64,000 nt of DNA from Desulfurococcus amylolyticus Z-533. Its GTDB lineage: Archaea; Thermoproteota; Thermoprotei_A; Sulfolobales; Desulfurococcaceae. The position numbers were made by a program, and so were the translations under genes. The notes beneath the pieces are model-generated. The model was not told where the DNA came from, searched no databases, and was given only the letters and a program-made list of their open reading frames with translations. Positions 51,414 through 60,814 of this stretch are shown one piece after another. Position 1 is the stretch's first letter; each line of letters begins with the position of its first letter. Where the stretch lies: positions 993,327-1,057,326 of the forward strand of contig NZ_KI911318.1 in NCBI RefSeq assembly GCF_000513855.1, written 5' to 3'.

Positions 51414-51656
51414 GTGTTTCAGAGGCTGATTCTAGAAGACCACAGGATCCTCAAGAACCCGGAGCACGGGTTCACCGGAGACAGGGATAGGGTAGCATAC
51501 ATGAATCTCTTCCTTAAATTCCTTAATTCAAGATGTACGGGCTCCGGTGTGCCAGTGAACACCCCTAAGCCGTATGCAAGCCCAAGCAGGATACAAGGGG
51601 AACAAAAACGAGGGGGTGAAACAAGCTTATATAAACCTATATGAGACCTGAACCCC
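51414..51656 (+). pseudogene. R2 element copy iii carrying a tnpB C-terminal remnant
   Basis: The plus-strand frame encodes FTGDRDRVAYMNLFLKFLNS, which resembles the RuvC-III end of TnpB (CGFxGDRDxxAxxN), then GVPVNTPKPYASPSRIQGEQ and a stop. The zinc-finger cysteines before it are gone (NPEHGF replaces CxxCGF). The DNA from about 51500 to 51656 matches R2 copies ii and i. It therefore links the R2 elements to a tnpB-type parent. Not functional. Confidence 0.65.
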
Positions 51657-51702
51657 ATTCAGAGGTATTTGGATAAAAACAATGAATATAGTCCATTGGT
51701 TC

Positions 51703-51999
51703 TCAACCAGTTATCCCCCGCATCTTTCTAATCTCATCGGCAATCATGCGGAGGATCTCTAGTTTCCCTGATTTCTTATCAACCAAGACACGCCCTTTTC
51801 CCTCTTTTAGCCTCGGGTAGTGTTTCTCCTCGTACAAGGGGTTTAACCCGAGTCTCTCCGAGGCCTCTATTATTTCCTTGATACTAGGATTTGGCACAGC
51901 CTTGCCTAAAGATATCTTCCTTCCTTCACTACGGCTCTTTTTCGAGTCTATGTAAGCCGGGTATACAACGATCCTCCTACCTTTGTTATCCCGACTCAA
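51703..51999 (-). CDS. srp19: Signal recognition particle protein SRP19
   Basis: 98 residues. RRIVVYPAYIDSKKSRSEGR, GKAVPNPSIKEIIEASERLG and KHYPRLKEGKGRVLVDKK are the family features; binds SRP RNA helices 6 and 8. TTG 51999 is behind GGGGGAT. Lies downstream of S8e. Confidence 0.95.
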   Translation of the reverse strand: MSRDNKGRRIVVYPAYIDSKKSRSEGRKISLGKAVPNPSIKEIIEASERLGLNPLYEEKHYPRLKEGKGRVLVDKKSGKLEILRMIADEIRKMRGITG

Positions 52000-52049
52000 A
52001 AAATCCCCCTTGATACTTGGTGATTATCCTATCCGAGGGCCCTCCCAGC

Positions 52050-52436
52050 CTACTTCTTAAGGAGGATCCCGTTCAAGACTCCGTCTTGTCCGGGTCTTGA
52101 TGTAACCTTTACGAGTCCTAATTCTGTTTTCACTATTGTGCCTTTCGAGATAATTTTAAACCTGGCGTTCTGCGGATTTGATGGTGTCTCGACGACGTCC
52201 AGTATCTTGACCTTCTTAACCGTCTTGTCATCGGGTACCGCAACATTAATGTATAAGGCCTTCTTTAACTTATACTTTACCCCTCCTCCAAGCGTCCTCA
52301 CGTGTATCTTCTCCTCGCTGCTACTTAGAGTGGTGTTTACCGGCGGGGAGCCTAGCTCATATTTTCTCTTACCCCTTTTCTCCCCTTTCAATCCACCTGT
52401 TGGTTTTCTTAAATCATTACCCTGATAGTGAGACAT
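52050..52436 (-). CDS. rps8e: Small-subunit ribosomal protein S8e
   Basis: 128 residues. HYQGNDLRKPTGGLKGEKRG, KRKYELGSPPVNTTL and ISKGTIVKTELGLVKVTSRP identify the archaeal S8e. ATG 52436 follows AGGTG. First of a two-gene unit with srp19. Confidence 0.97.
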   Translation of the reverse strand: MSHYQGNDLRKPTGGLKGEKRGKRKYELGSPPVNTTLSSSEEKIHVRTLGGGVKYKLKKALYINVAVPDDKTVKKVKILDVVETPSNPQNARFKIISKGTIVKTELGLVKVTSRPGQDGVLNGILLKK

Positions 52437-52546
52437 CACTAAACACCTGTATTCTAGTTAAAACAAGTATTACCTGGTTATAAATGTTTTGTGAGCAGAG
52501 CAGTAGTTATATTCCTTAACAATTATTATACTCAATATGGAGAACA

Positions 52547-53383
52547 GTGATATCGGGGTCAAATGAATTGTACGAACTACAGGGATTTCTAATCAACATG
52601 TTATACAAGCTGAGCCCGCGTGTCTTAAAGCCGGTTTATGAAATATATGAGAAATGGCTTTGGATGCAGATACGCAGAGGGCCTTTTCCAAGACATATAG
52701 GTATAATTCCAGATGGAAACAGGAGGTGGGCGAAGAGACTTGGGCTAGACCCTTCACTGGGGCATGTTTATGGATACGAGAAAATAAAAGAAGTCCTTAA
52801 ATGGATATGGGAGCTAAAAATAAGGTATGTAACAATATACACCATGAGCACTGAAAACTGCAGATTCAGAGATGAGCGTGAACGAGAATACTTGTTTAAC
52901 CTAGCCAGGAAGGGATTAGCCGAGTTAAAGAACATGAGGGAGATACATGAGAGGAAAGTCAGGGTGAAAGTATTCGGGTCACTGGATCTAGTCCCAGAGG
53001 ATATAGTCGTGTTGGCGAGTGAATTAGAGAAGGAGACAGCCAGGTATGATTCATTCCAGCTAAACATAGCGTTGTGCTACGGCGGCAGGCATGAGATAAT
53101 CGATGCCGTAAAAGCTATTGTGAAAGAGGCGTTAGAGGGTAAAATAAGCCTTGAAGATATCAATGAGGAACTATTCAGCAAATACCTTTACACTAATGGA
53201 GCACCAGATCCGGATCTAATAATCAGGACCAGCGGGGAGGAAAGAATCAGTAATTTCCTACTATGGCAGTCAGCCTATAGTGAGCTATATTTCTGTGATG
53301 TATTCTGGCCGGAATTCCGTAAAATAGATTTCTGGAGAGCCATTAGAAGTTACCAGAGGCGTGAAAGAAGGTTTGGTAGATAA
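52547..53383 (+). CDS. uppS: Cis-prenyl diphosphate synthase (UppS family)
   Basis: 278 residues. Makes long-chain polyprenyl (dolichol-type) diphosphate for glycan carriers. HIGIIPDGNRRWAKRLGLDP with catalytic Asp, YVTIYTMSTENCRF, LNIALCYGGRHEIIDAVKAI and PDPDLIIRTSGEERISNFLL, YSELYFCDVFWPEF are all present. GTG 52547 is behind GGAG. The N-terminal extension of about 45 residues is typical of archaeal members. Confidence 0.95.
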   Translation: MISGSNELYELQGFLINMLYKLSPRVLKPVYEIYEKWLWMQIRRGPFPRHIGIIPDGNRRWAKRLGLDPSLGHVYGYEKIKEVLKWIWELKIRYVTIYTMSTENCRFRDEREREYLFNLARKGLAELKNMREIHERKVRVKVFGSLDLVPEDIVVLASELEKETARYDSFQLNIALCYGGRHEIIDAVKAIVKEALEGKISLEDINEELFSKYLYTNGAPDPDLIIRTSGEERISNFLLWQSAYSELYFCDVFWPEFRKIDFWRAIRSYQRRERRFGR

Positions 53384-53390
53384 TATTGTC

Positions 53391-54299
53391 TTACTGCTCC
53401 TCCATGAAATCCTCCGGTTCGCCATATATTATCTTGAGCTCGTCGATTGTCAAACGCTTCTTACCGCTTGCCTTCTCCAGGATCTCCTGCTTCTTCATGT
53501 TTAAAACCATGCCCAGTTTAGCCTTCTCCAGCTCCTTGTTGAGGTTGCTAACCTTCTCCCTTAACTCGTTGAGCTTATTGGTTAAATCCTCGATTTCCTT
53601 GGATATAGCGTTAACCGAGTCCTGCTTAACCTGTATATCGTTCTTTAAGTCAAGGTATTTTTTCACTAGTTCATTCAACTGTTGTTTGATCTTATCCCTT
53701 TCAGCTGTAAGCCTACCTATTTCCCCCCTCATATTGTTGAGCTTACTGGTTAAGTCTTTTACCTGGATCCTGAGGCTCGAATAGAATGCCTTAACCTCTA
53801 ATATTTCATTTTTCTCTTTTCTCAGCTTCTCGGCTTTCTCCAGCAGCGATGTAAGCCTCTTTATCTTCTGTATTACCCTGTTCTCTTCTTCAATTGATAA
53901 GACCCTAGTTTGCAGCATCCATTCAAGCCTCTCGATCTCCTCTCTCAGTATATTAGATGGCGTCCTCGCCTCCCGCGACATGTTCTGGATGACGTTTTGT
54001 TTCATAACAAGTATTTCTCTCAGCGTCCTCAACTCTTCTATCTTGTTCCTCCTCTCCTCAGCTAGCCTTTTATACTCTTCAAGGAGGCGTTTCCTCGCCT
54101 CTCTAATATTCTTTAGTTTTTCCTTGAGCGACCTCAGCTCACCGAGATACTTCTGCTTCTCGGCTCTTTCTGTTTTCAACTCATTTATTAACCGGTATCT
54201 CTGCTCCTTCAGCGTCTTTATCTTCTCTCTTACCTCACTGATCTGCTTTGATGCTTCTTCTATTTCTCTTTGTATTTCCTCAATACTTGTTTGCGTCAT
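53391..54299 (-). CDS. Archaeal coiled-coil protein
   Basis: 302 residues, almost entirely coiled coil with high Lys/Glu/Arg (IKTLKEQRYRLINELKTERA, EKAEKLRKEKNEILEVKAFY), ending with a small globular tail (LTIDELKIIYGEPEDFMEE). It resembles the COG1340 group of archaeal coiled-coil proteins of unknown function. ATG 54299 (GGGAG upstream) is preferred; ATG 54311 overlaps the previous gene's stop. Confidence 0.82.
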   Translation of the reverse strand: MTQTSIEEIQREIEEASKQISEVREKIKTLKEQRYRLINELKTERAEKQKYLGELRSLKEKLKNIREARKRLLEEYKRLAEERRNKIEELRTLREILVMKQNVIQNMSREARTPSNILREEIERLEWMLQTRVLSIEEENRVIQKIKRLTSLLEKAEKLRKEKNEILEVKAFYSSLRIQVKDLTSKLNNMRGEIGRLTAERDKIKQQLNELVKKYLDLKNDIQVKQDSVNAISKEIEDLTNKLNELREKVSNLNKELEKAKLGMVLNMKKQEILEKASGKKRLTIDELKIIYGEPEDFMEEQ

Positions 54300-54310
54300 T
54301 AGTTCTCCCA

Positions 54311-55009
54311 TTAACCCTGTTTAAGTATGATCCTCGCGTCGACAGCTATAGCCCCCTTAGGGTAGGCCATCACCGGGTTTAAATCTATTGATTCTATCTC
54401 AGGGTTCTCCTCCATTAATCTAGCTGTTTTAACGATTATATCAGCTATGGCCTCCTTATCGACTGGCGGCTGGCCACGGTAGCCCTCGAGTATTTTCGAC
54501 GACTTGATCTCATTAAGCATTCCCAATGCATCGTTCCTTGTAATAGGGGCTATCCTGAATGAAACATCCTTTAATACCTCAACGAATATACCGCCCAGCC
54601 CGAACATTATTACTGGCCCAAATATGCCGTCTCTCACCCCGCCAACAATTACCTCGAGTCCTTGTGGAGCCATGTTATACATTAACACCCCCACTAGTCT
54701 AGCATTTGGTGCTTTAAGAGACACTGTTCTAAGCATTTCTTCAACCGCTTTTCCAACCTCCTCTCTACTCTTGAGCCCTAGTTTCACACCGCCTACATCA
54801 CTCTTATGTGTTATATCCGGGGACACTATTTTCAACGCTATTGGATACCCTATTTTATCAGCTAGCTCCACTGCCTCTGCTGGTGATTTAACAACCACTA
54901 CCTCCGGGGATGGGATCCCATAGTATTTAATTATTTGGAACGCCTCATGCTCCAATAGTTTGAACCTTTTTTCCTTAAGTGCTGCAGCTAATATGTCACG
55001 TGGAGACAT
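54311..55009 (-). CDS. acdB: ADP-forming acyl-CoA synthetase, beta subunit
   Basis: 232 residues; ATP-grasp subunit that makes ATP from acyl-CoA, ADP and phosphate at the end of peptide fermentation. EHEAFQIIKYYGIPSPEVVV, YPIALKIVSPDITHKSDVGG, GPVIMFGLGGIFVEVLKDVS and IESIDLNPVMAY are diagnostic. ATG 55009 is behind GAGGAT. Directly follows the alpha-subunit gene. Confidence 0.95.
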   Translation of the reverse strand: MSPRDILAAALKEKRFKLLEHEAFQIIKYYGIPSPEVVVVKSPAEAVELADKIGYPIALKIVSPDITHKSDVGGVKLGLKSREEVGKAVEEMLRTVSLKAPNARLVGVLMYNMAPQGLEVIVGGVRDGIFGPVIMFGLGGIFVEVLKDVSFRIAPITRNDALGMLNEIKSSKILEGYRGQPPVDKEAIADIIVKTARLMEENPEIESIDLNPVMAYPKGAIAVDARIILKQG

Positions 55010-55024
55010 ACATCCTCAACCCTG

Positions 55025-56410
55025 TTATCCTTGTATATTGGACTTTATTCTACTATAAGTATATAATACTTTAAGTGCTTTAGCAGCTCTTTCAGGCGAC
55101 TCGAAAACGGTTACCCCGTTCTCCTGTAGTTTCCTAGCCAGCTTAATTGCCTCCTCTCCACCTATTGAAATAACTATAACCGGCTTCATATACTTATTCT
55201 TGGCCTCTATGAGGTAGTCTGCCAGACCACCCTTTATCCCTGGTACCTGTGGAAGCGCCACTACAACCACTGCATCGACATCGCTACGTGGCAATACTTT
55301 CTCAAGTACCTTTATATATCTCTCATCATCTGTATCTCCTGTTAAATCAATCGGGTTCTCCACGATACAGTGAGGCGGCAGTATTTTCCTAAGCTCCTCC
55401 TTTAAGTCCGGCGGAGTCCTAGGCAGCTCAAAACCCTGGACTGTTAGCGCATCGGTTAACATTACCCCGACACCGCCAGCGTCCGTAACCACATAGACCC
55501 TGTTACCATTCATCAATGGTTGATCCAGTAGTATTCTTACAGCATCCATCATTTCGTCGAAGCTTTCAACCTCTATTACACCTGCCTGCTTAAACGCTGA
55601 TCTATATAGCGAATAATTACCAGCTAAAGCAGCCGTGTGGCTTGCCGCTGCAAGGCTTCCACGACTGGTTTTACCGGCTTTGAACACGAGTACAGGCTTC
55701 ACCCTGCTAACCCTCCTAGCCGTTTCAATGAACATTCTTCCACGGGCATTCTTCAAACCCTCCAAGTATACCAGTATCACCCTTGTTTTATCGTCGCCGG
55801 CGAGGTATTCAAGTAAGTCGATGTCATCCACGTCTATCTTGTTACCGTAGCTTATAGCCCTTGAAACACCAATATTATTATAGGCCATCCAATCCATGAG
55901 AGCGGATGCGAAGGCGCCGCTTTGACTAATGAAGGCAACATATCCCTTGGGAGGCCGCTTCATCTTCTCCTCTGGAAGGAAGAATGTGTCAACACCGCTC
56001 CAATTATCGAAGATACCAATACAGTTGGGACCGATTATTCTTATACCGTATTTCACCGCCAACTCCTTTATCTCGTGTTCCAGCCTCTCGCCTTCAGGGG
56101 TCCCAGTCTCCTTGAAGCCACCGCTTATTATTATTACAGTCTTACACCCTTTTTCACCGAGCTCCCTGAGCACCTCTGGAACGCTTGGAGCAGGTACAAC
56201 AATGATAGCTAGATCCGGTGTCTCCGGTAACTCACTCACGCTTCTATAGCATTTCAAGCCCATGATCTCATTGTACCCGGGGTTTACGGGGTATATTCTT
56301 CCCTTATACTTCTTAATGAAGTTTTCCAGTATAACCCGGCCGACCTTCCCCTCCTTTGGCGTTGCACCTACTATCGCGACACTCCTTGGATTGAAGAATG
56401 AGTCGAGCAT
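55025..56410 (-). CDS. acdA: ADP-forming acyl-CoA synthetase, alpha subunit
   Basis: 461 residues. CoA-binding domain (SFFNPRSVAIVGATPKEGKV), RIIGPNCIGIFDNWSGVD, phosphohistidine site SLAAASHTAALAGNYSLYRS, and the flavodoxin-like ends (RVYVVTDAGGVGVMLTDAL, ENPIDLTGDTDDERYI). ATG 56410 is behind GGGGG and matches the family start; the frame extends to 56461 without homology. With acdB it conserves energy from acyl-CoA, consistent with peptide or sugar fermentation. Confidence 0.96.
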   Translation of the reverse strand: MLDSFFNPRSVAIVGATPKEGKVGRVILENFIKKYKGRIYPVNPGYNEIMGLKCYRSVSELPETPDLAIIVVPAPSVPEVLRELGEKGCKTVIIISGGFKETGTPEGERLEHEIKELAVKYGIRIIGPNCIGIFDNWSGVDTFFLPEEKMKRPPKGYVAFISQSGAFASALMDWMAYNNIGVSRAISYGNKIDVDDIDLLEYLAGDDKTRVILVYLEGLKNARGRMFIETARRVSRVKPVLVFKAGKTSRGSLAAASHTAALAGNYSLYRSAFKQAGVIEVESFDEMMDAVRILLDQPLMNGNRVYVVTDAGGVGVMLTDALTVQGFELPRTPPDLKEELRKILPPHCIVENPIDLTGDTDDERYIKVLEKVLPRSDVDAVVVVALPQVPGIKGGLADYLIEAKNKYMKPVIVISIGGEEAIKLARKLQENGVTVFESPERAAKALKVLYTYSRIKSNIQG

Positions 56411-56508
56411 TGGGACGCCCCCTGCTAATATAATCTTTCTACCTAGATTAAATGCTGCCAAGGTATAAATACTGTATTCAAAGTAAATACTGAAAACAGG
56501 TGGGAACT

Positions 56509-57072
56509 GTGGGTAATGTGACTTTACTGGAGTTATTCCTAGAGTTCCTGAAGATAGGCTTCTTCATGTTTGGAGGCGGATACGGTGGTATAGCCTTAAT
56601 GTATAAGGAGCTCGTTGAAATAAAGGGTTGGGTGTCTGATGAAGAGTTCACCAGCCTCCTAGGAATAGCTGAGAGCACGCCGGGTCCCATAGCAATAAAT
56701 TCAGCCACATGGATAGGGTACTCCCTGGGAGGTCTACCGGGCTCTATTCTCGCTACAATGGGTGTTGTATTACCAGCATATCTGGTGATACTTACTGTAG
56801 TTACATCTCTCAGACCCTACATGAGTAATGATGTGGTTAGGATAGTGTTTAGAGGTATTAATGCGGCTGTGGTAGCATTAATACTATATGCATTTATAAA
56901 AGTGGCTAAATCCACCCTACTGACTTCAGCAGGATTTAGCCTAAATCTGATAGCCTTCGCAATCTTCATAGCGGCGTTCATACTACTGTATATCGGGAAC
57001 CAGCACCCAATAATAGTGATAATAGTATCTGCCTTGGTAAGCGTGCTATTAAAATATGTTTTCGGAATATAG
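56509..57072 (+). CDS. ChrA-family transporter, half-size
   Basis: 187 residues, single chromate-transporter domain with about six spans. FLKIGFFMFGGGYGGIALMY, WVSDEEFTSLLGIAESTPGP, SATWIGYSLGGLPGSILATM are family features. Half-size ChrA proteins normally work as a pair of two adjacent genes; here only one is present, suggesting a homodimer, a distant partner, or a different substrate. GTG 56509 follows AGGTGGG. Confidence 0.86.
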   Translation: MGNVTLLELFLEFLKIGFFMFGGGYGGIALMYKELVEIKGWVSDEEFTSLLGIAESTPGPIAINSATWIGYSLGGLPGSILATMGVVLPAYLVILTVVTSLRPYMSNDVVRIVFRGINAAVVALILYAFIKVAKSTLLTSAGFSLNLIAFAIFIAAFILLYIGNQHPIIVIIVSALVSVLLKYVFGI

Positions 57073-57118
57073 TGTCGAAGCAGTGTTTTTCTTATGCTAA
57101 ATACTGCTTAAAACACCG

Positions 57119-57811
57119 CTAAGACTCAACAACCACAACTGGTATCGGTTGCTGTGATTTAGACGGTGTCTCAGCAGCAACGCTAACCTTAACTGCTGTA
57201 TCCACTGGTAGATTCTCCAACGCCTCTATTCTATCCAGGTGGTTTTTAACACTGGCTTTCTCGGAGCTCAAGATATCCAGGTTTCTCCTGAGGTGATCCA
57301 TGGATGCCTTATATGCTTTCTCCGGTATTTCACCACCTATATAGCTTACCTTTACAGCCGTTACAGTTTTCTCCAGCTCAACTATCATGTCCTCTATTTC
57401 ATGCATTCTCTTCCTGAGTACCTCCTTAACGTTTTTCGAGTCCTCCTTAAGCTTTATCAGAGACTCCTCTAGTTTCTTCTTGAATTCCTCATAGGTGTGC
57501 TTCGGTATCTCCTTCCTGCTGTTTAATTCCTCAAGGGCTGCAGCACGCTTCTTAACCCTCTCCAACCTGTTCTCGAGTACTGTGGCCATGTATTCCCATT
57601 CAGGTAGCAGAATTATATTACCGTTCTCGAACCTGAACCTCTCTATTTCAACCTGCTTAAAATCAAAGTCGTTGAAGCTTACCTCTAGGGATGAAATGTT
57701 ACCATCTGAGTCACTGTAGAATCCCACTATGTATCCCACTCGTCTCCCGTATGGATCATTCACGGGCTTACCAAGGTATTCATCGATTTTCTCAACTGTT
57801 AGACCCGGCAT
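57119..57811 (-). CDS. cdvA: CdvA-like cell-division protein
   Basis: 230 residues from ATG 57811, behind AGGTG; the frame continues upstream to 57910 into repeat DNA. Residues 1-60 form a PRC-barrel (KIDEYLGKPVNDPYGRRVGY, GNISSLEVSFNDFDF), 70-200 a coiled coil (PEWEYMATVLENRLERVKKR, KKLEESLIKLKEDSKNVKEV, VKVSYIGGEIPEKAYKASM), and the C-terminus is PIPVVVVES. This is the layout of crenarchaeal CdvA, which recruits the ESCRT-III protein CdvB at mid-cell. cdvB and cdvC are not adjacent here. Confidence 0.83.
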   Translation of the reverse strand: MPGLTVEKIDEYLGKPVNDPYGRRVGYIVGFYSDSDGNISSLEVSFNDFDFKQVEIERFRFENGNIILLPEWEYMATVLENRLERVKKRAAALEELNSRKEIPKHTYEEFKKKLEESLIKLKEDSKNVKEVLRKRMHEIEDMIVELEKTVTAVKVSYIGGEIPEKAYKASMDHLRRNLDILSSEKASVKNHLDRIEALENLPVDTAVKVSVAAETPSKSQQPIPVVVVES

Positions 57812-57877
57812 ACAATACACCTGGTAAACTATCCAGTTGCAATGATTTAAAAACCAAGGGTCTAAATTGACCTTCTC

Positions 57878-57945
57878 AGCCCTGAAGGGTGGTTCACTGG
57901 TTCCCTGCATCTATTTGGGAATGCATCTTTTATTTGTGGAATAGT
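57878..57945 (-). repeat. Orphan right end of a tnpB element (R3), short copy
   Basis: On the minus strand it reads AAATAAAAGATGCATTCCC, AATAGATGCAGGGAACCAG and TGAACCACCCTTCAGGGCTG, matching the element ends at 9320-9412 and 20230-20300. No tnpB coding sequence is attached. It lies between cdvA and tldD. Confidence 0.65.
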
Positions 57946-58000
57946 CGAGGGGATAAAGTTTTTTATTCTGAGAACAATATATGGTTCTTTGGTGTAAACA

Positions 58001-59434
58001 TTGCTGGATCTTGTTGAATACGCGGTTAAATTAGCCAGCGATCTAGGCGCATCCTATGGTGAAGCAAGGTACCACGGGATCAACGGGTTCACTATCTATA
58101 CTAGAAATGGAAATGTAATGGGCTCCGGCATTACGAGCCGTAGAGGTATAGCTGTCAGAGTCGTAGTAAACGGGGCCCTCGGGTTTGCTGCAACACCCGA
58201 GCTAACTAGGGATGGGGTAAGAAAGACTGTGGAGAAAGCCGTCTCATTAGCGAAGGCAGTATCTCAACTCATGAAGAAGCCGTTGAAACAAGACGACTCA
58301 AGGCTTGGAAGAGCCAGGTACTCCGTTGTAGCTAGAAAACCATTTGACTCAATACCGCTAGATGAAAAAGTCAACTATATGACGGGGCTGTGGAGAAACA
58401 TACAGGGCTCCACTAAGGAGGCACGTATCCCCGTGTTAACTGTTACATATAACGAGTGGACTGAGGAGAAGATAATAGTCAATAGTGATGGCGGATACGT
58501 GGAGTCAAGTATTCCTAGGATAACCATGTATTACAACATGGTGGTGACGTCGCCTGCGAAGGGCAGTCTACAGAGGTGGGAGCAATTGGGGGGCTCCGGT
58601 GGATTAGAGCTACTTGAGAAGTGGAGGCTCCATGAGAAGCTGCCTGAGGAAGTAGGTAGATACGAAGAAATCCTCTTCAAGGCTCTGCCACCCCCCACAG
58701 ACCCGGTAGACGTTATCGTGGGAAGCGAGATCGTCGGGCTAGTTGTCCATGAGTCATGCGGGCACCCGAGTGAAGCAGATAGAATAATGGGCCGGGAAGC
58801 AGCCCAGGCTGGGAAAAGCTTCATAAAGCCAGGTATGCAGGGTTCCCGGATAGGTAATGAATACGCTACAGTCATAGATGACCCAACCATACCTGGAAGC
58901 TATGGTTTCTACCTATACGATGATGAAGCCGTTCCAGCTAGAGCTAGATACCTCTACAAAGAGGGAGTCATATACGAGCACCTGCAAAACAGGTTCACAG
59001 CCCCATTCTATAATACTAGAAGTAATGGAGCAGCTAGAGCCATGGACTACGCCAGTGAACCTATTATTAGAATGGCGAATACGTATTTAAAACCAGGGGA
59101 CATGAGCTTTGAAGAACTCTTAGAATCGGTTAAGAGAGGAGTATATATTAAGTCTTACATGGAGTGGAACATCGATGATGAACGGTGGAGTCAGAGGTAT
59201 GTCGGGCTGGAGGCATACATGATAGAGAATGGAGAGTTAAAGGGATATGTTAGAAACCCGGTGCTGGAGGTTACCACGAAGTCGTTCTATAGTAGCATAG
59301 ATGGAGTAGATAGAAACCTGGAATTCTACGCTGGTACATGCGGTAAAGGCGAACCCTCCCAGGGCGTACCCGTATGGTTTGGAGGCCCGAATGTGAAGCT
59401 TAAGAATATAAGGCTTAGAAGTACTGTGGGGTGA
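58001..59434 (+). CDS. tldD: TldD metalloprotease subunit
   Basis: 477 residues. The zinc site is VVHESCGHPSEADRIMG (HExxxH). Other features: YGEARYHGINGFTIYTRNG, YATVIDDPTIPGSYGFYLYD, RNPVLEVTTKSF and CGKGEPSQGVPVWFGGPNV. It degrades unfolded small proteins with its partner TldE/PmbA encoded next. TTG 58001 is behind GGTG; only 5 bases separate it from pmbA. Confidence 0.95.
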   Translation: MLDLVEYAVKLASDLGASYGEARYHGINGFTIYTRNGNVMGSGITSRRGIAVRVVVNGALGFAATPELTRDGVRKTVEKAVSLAKAVSQLMKKPLKQDDSRLGRARYSVVARKPFDSIPLDEKVNYMTGLWRNIQGSTKEARIPVLTVTYNEWTEEKIIVNSDGGYVESSIPRITMYYNMVVTSPAKGSLQRWEQLGGSGGLELLEKWRLHEKLPEEVGRYEEILFKALPPPTDPVDVIVGSEIVGLVVHESCGHPSEADRIMGREAAQAGKSFIKPGMQGSRIGNEYATVIDDPTIPGSYGFYLYDDEAVPARARYLYKEGVIYEHLQNRFTAPFYNTRSNGAARAMDYASEPIIRMANTYLKPGDMSFEELLESVKRGVYIKSYMEWNIDDERWSQRYVGLEAYMIENGELKGYVRNPVLEVTTKSFYSSIDGVDRNLEFYAGTCGKGEPSQGVPVWFGGPNVKLKNIRLRSTVG

Positions 59435-59439
59435 TTTGA

Positions 59440-60765
59440 ATGGAGATATATAAGAGGATATTAAAGGAGGCCCTTGATAAGGGGTTCCAGGAGGCAATCG
59501 TTAGAGTGCTTGAATCCGAGAGAACGATGACCAAGATAGCTAACAGCGAGCCAAGCGTGGTGCAACACTGGAGGAGCCTCGATATAGGTTTATACCTTGT
59601 AAAAGATAAGAGGATATTTATAGCCGAGGTAAGAGGCTTAGATCCAAGTGGGACAGAATACACCTTGAACCAATTATTCTCGATAGCCGACAAGCTCAGG
59701 GAATCCGAGCTCTACGCTCCTCTCCCAGAACCCGGTAAACCAGTTGAAATAGGTAACCTAGTTGATAAGAATATCGATAAGTACATTGAGGATCCATCGA
59801 GTTTAGCTGAGGAAGTAATTAACACAGCGCATGAGGAGAGAATAGATTATATAGCTGGAATGATCGACCTAAAGCATGAGAAAGAATACATAGCGTCGTC
59901 AAAAGGATTCGAGGGGATGCATGAATATACATCAATGGAGTCATATATACGGGCATTCGCCGGGGAAGAAGGTAGTGGTCAATGGAGCACCTGCTCCACA
60001 AAGCTTAGGAGAGATAAACTAGCCGAGATGGCCAGGATAGCTGCGAGGTATGCTGTCGACTCCAAGAGTAGGGTAGACATAGAGCCCGGGATCTATGATT
60101 TAATACTTTCCCCAATGGTGTTCGGGAACCTATTAGACTACATATCATACATGGCTTCAGGCTTCAGCATCCTCACCGGGATGTCCATGTTTATAAAGAA
60201 CAAGCCAGGTGATAAGGTAGCCTCTGAGAAATTCACTCTTATAGATAACCCACACGAACCCGAGTTACCGGGTAGCAGGGGCTTCGACCTAGAGGGAGTA
60301 CCCACTATAAGGAAGCCCATCATAGAGAAAGGGATACTGGCAACAATACTCCACAACTCTAAAACAGCCGCGAAATTCAGCGCATCAACCACCGGTAACG
60401 CTGGATGGATCTCACCAGAGCCGTGGAATCTAATAGTGGAACCAGGAGATTACAGGCTCGAGGAGTTAATTAGTGAGGTTAAGAAAGGGATATTGATCAA
60501 CAATAACTGGTATACTAGGTTCCAGAACTATGTTGAGGGAGAATTCTCAACCATAACGAGGGATGCATTATTCTTTATCGAGAACGGCGAGATAAAGACT
60601 GCTGTGAGAAAAATAAGGATAGCTGATAAACTCGGGAACATATTAAGAAATATTGATGGGCTAACAAAGGAGAGATACGATGTGAAATGGTGGGAAATAA
60701 GCTATCCAACCAGGGCGCCATATATATTAGTAAGAGGGGTAAATACTTCAAAACACACTATTTAG
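59440..60765 (+). CDS. pmbA: PmbA/TldE protease subunit
   Basis: 441 residues, noncatalytic TldD homologue lacking HExxxH. Features: LSPMVFGNLLDYISYMASGF, NPHEPELPGSRGFDLEGVPT, STTGNAGWISPEPWNL and FSTITRDALFFIENGEIK. ATG 59440 is behind GGGGTGA. Forms the TldD/E protease that in other organisms also matures microcins. Confidence 0.94.
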   Translation: MEIYKRILKEALDKGFQEAIVRVLESERTMTKIANSEPSVVQHWRSLDIGLYLVKDKRIFIAEVRGLDPSGTEYTLNQLFSIADKLRESELYAPLPEPGKPVEIGNLVDKNIDKYIEDPSSLAEEVINTAHEERIDYIAGMIDLKHEKEYIASSKGFEGMHEYTSMESYIRAFAGEEGSGQWSTCSTKLRRDKLAEMARIAARYAVDSKSRVDIEPGIYDLILSPMVFGNLLDYISYMASGFSILTGMSMFIKNKPGDKVASEKFTLIDNPHEPELPGSRGFDLEGVPTIRKPIIEKGILATILHNSKTAAKFSASTTGNAGWISPEPWNLIVEPGDYRLEELISEVKKGILINNNWYTRFQNYVEGEFSTITRDALFFIENGEIKTAVRKIRIADKLGNILRNIDGLTKERYDVKWWEISYPTRAPYILVRGVNTSKHTI

Positions 60766-60814
60766 TTTGAGTAGTCTTTAATATAGCGTTGCTTCATTGA
60801 ATCACGATTAATTT

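Noticed and set aside
53980-54324. Phe/Ser-rich plus-strand frames opposite the coiled-coil gene
   Set aside because: Typical antisense of coiled-coil codons; no start signals.
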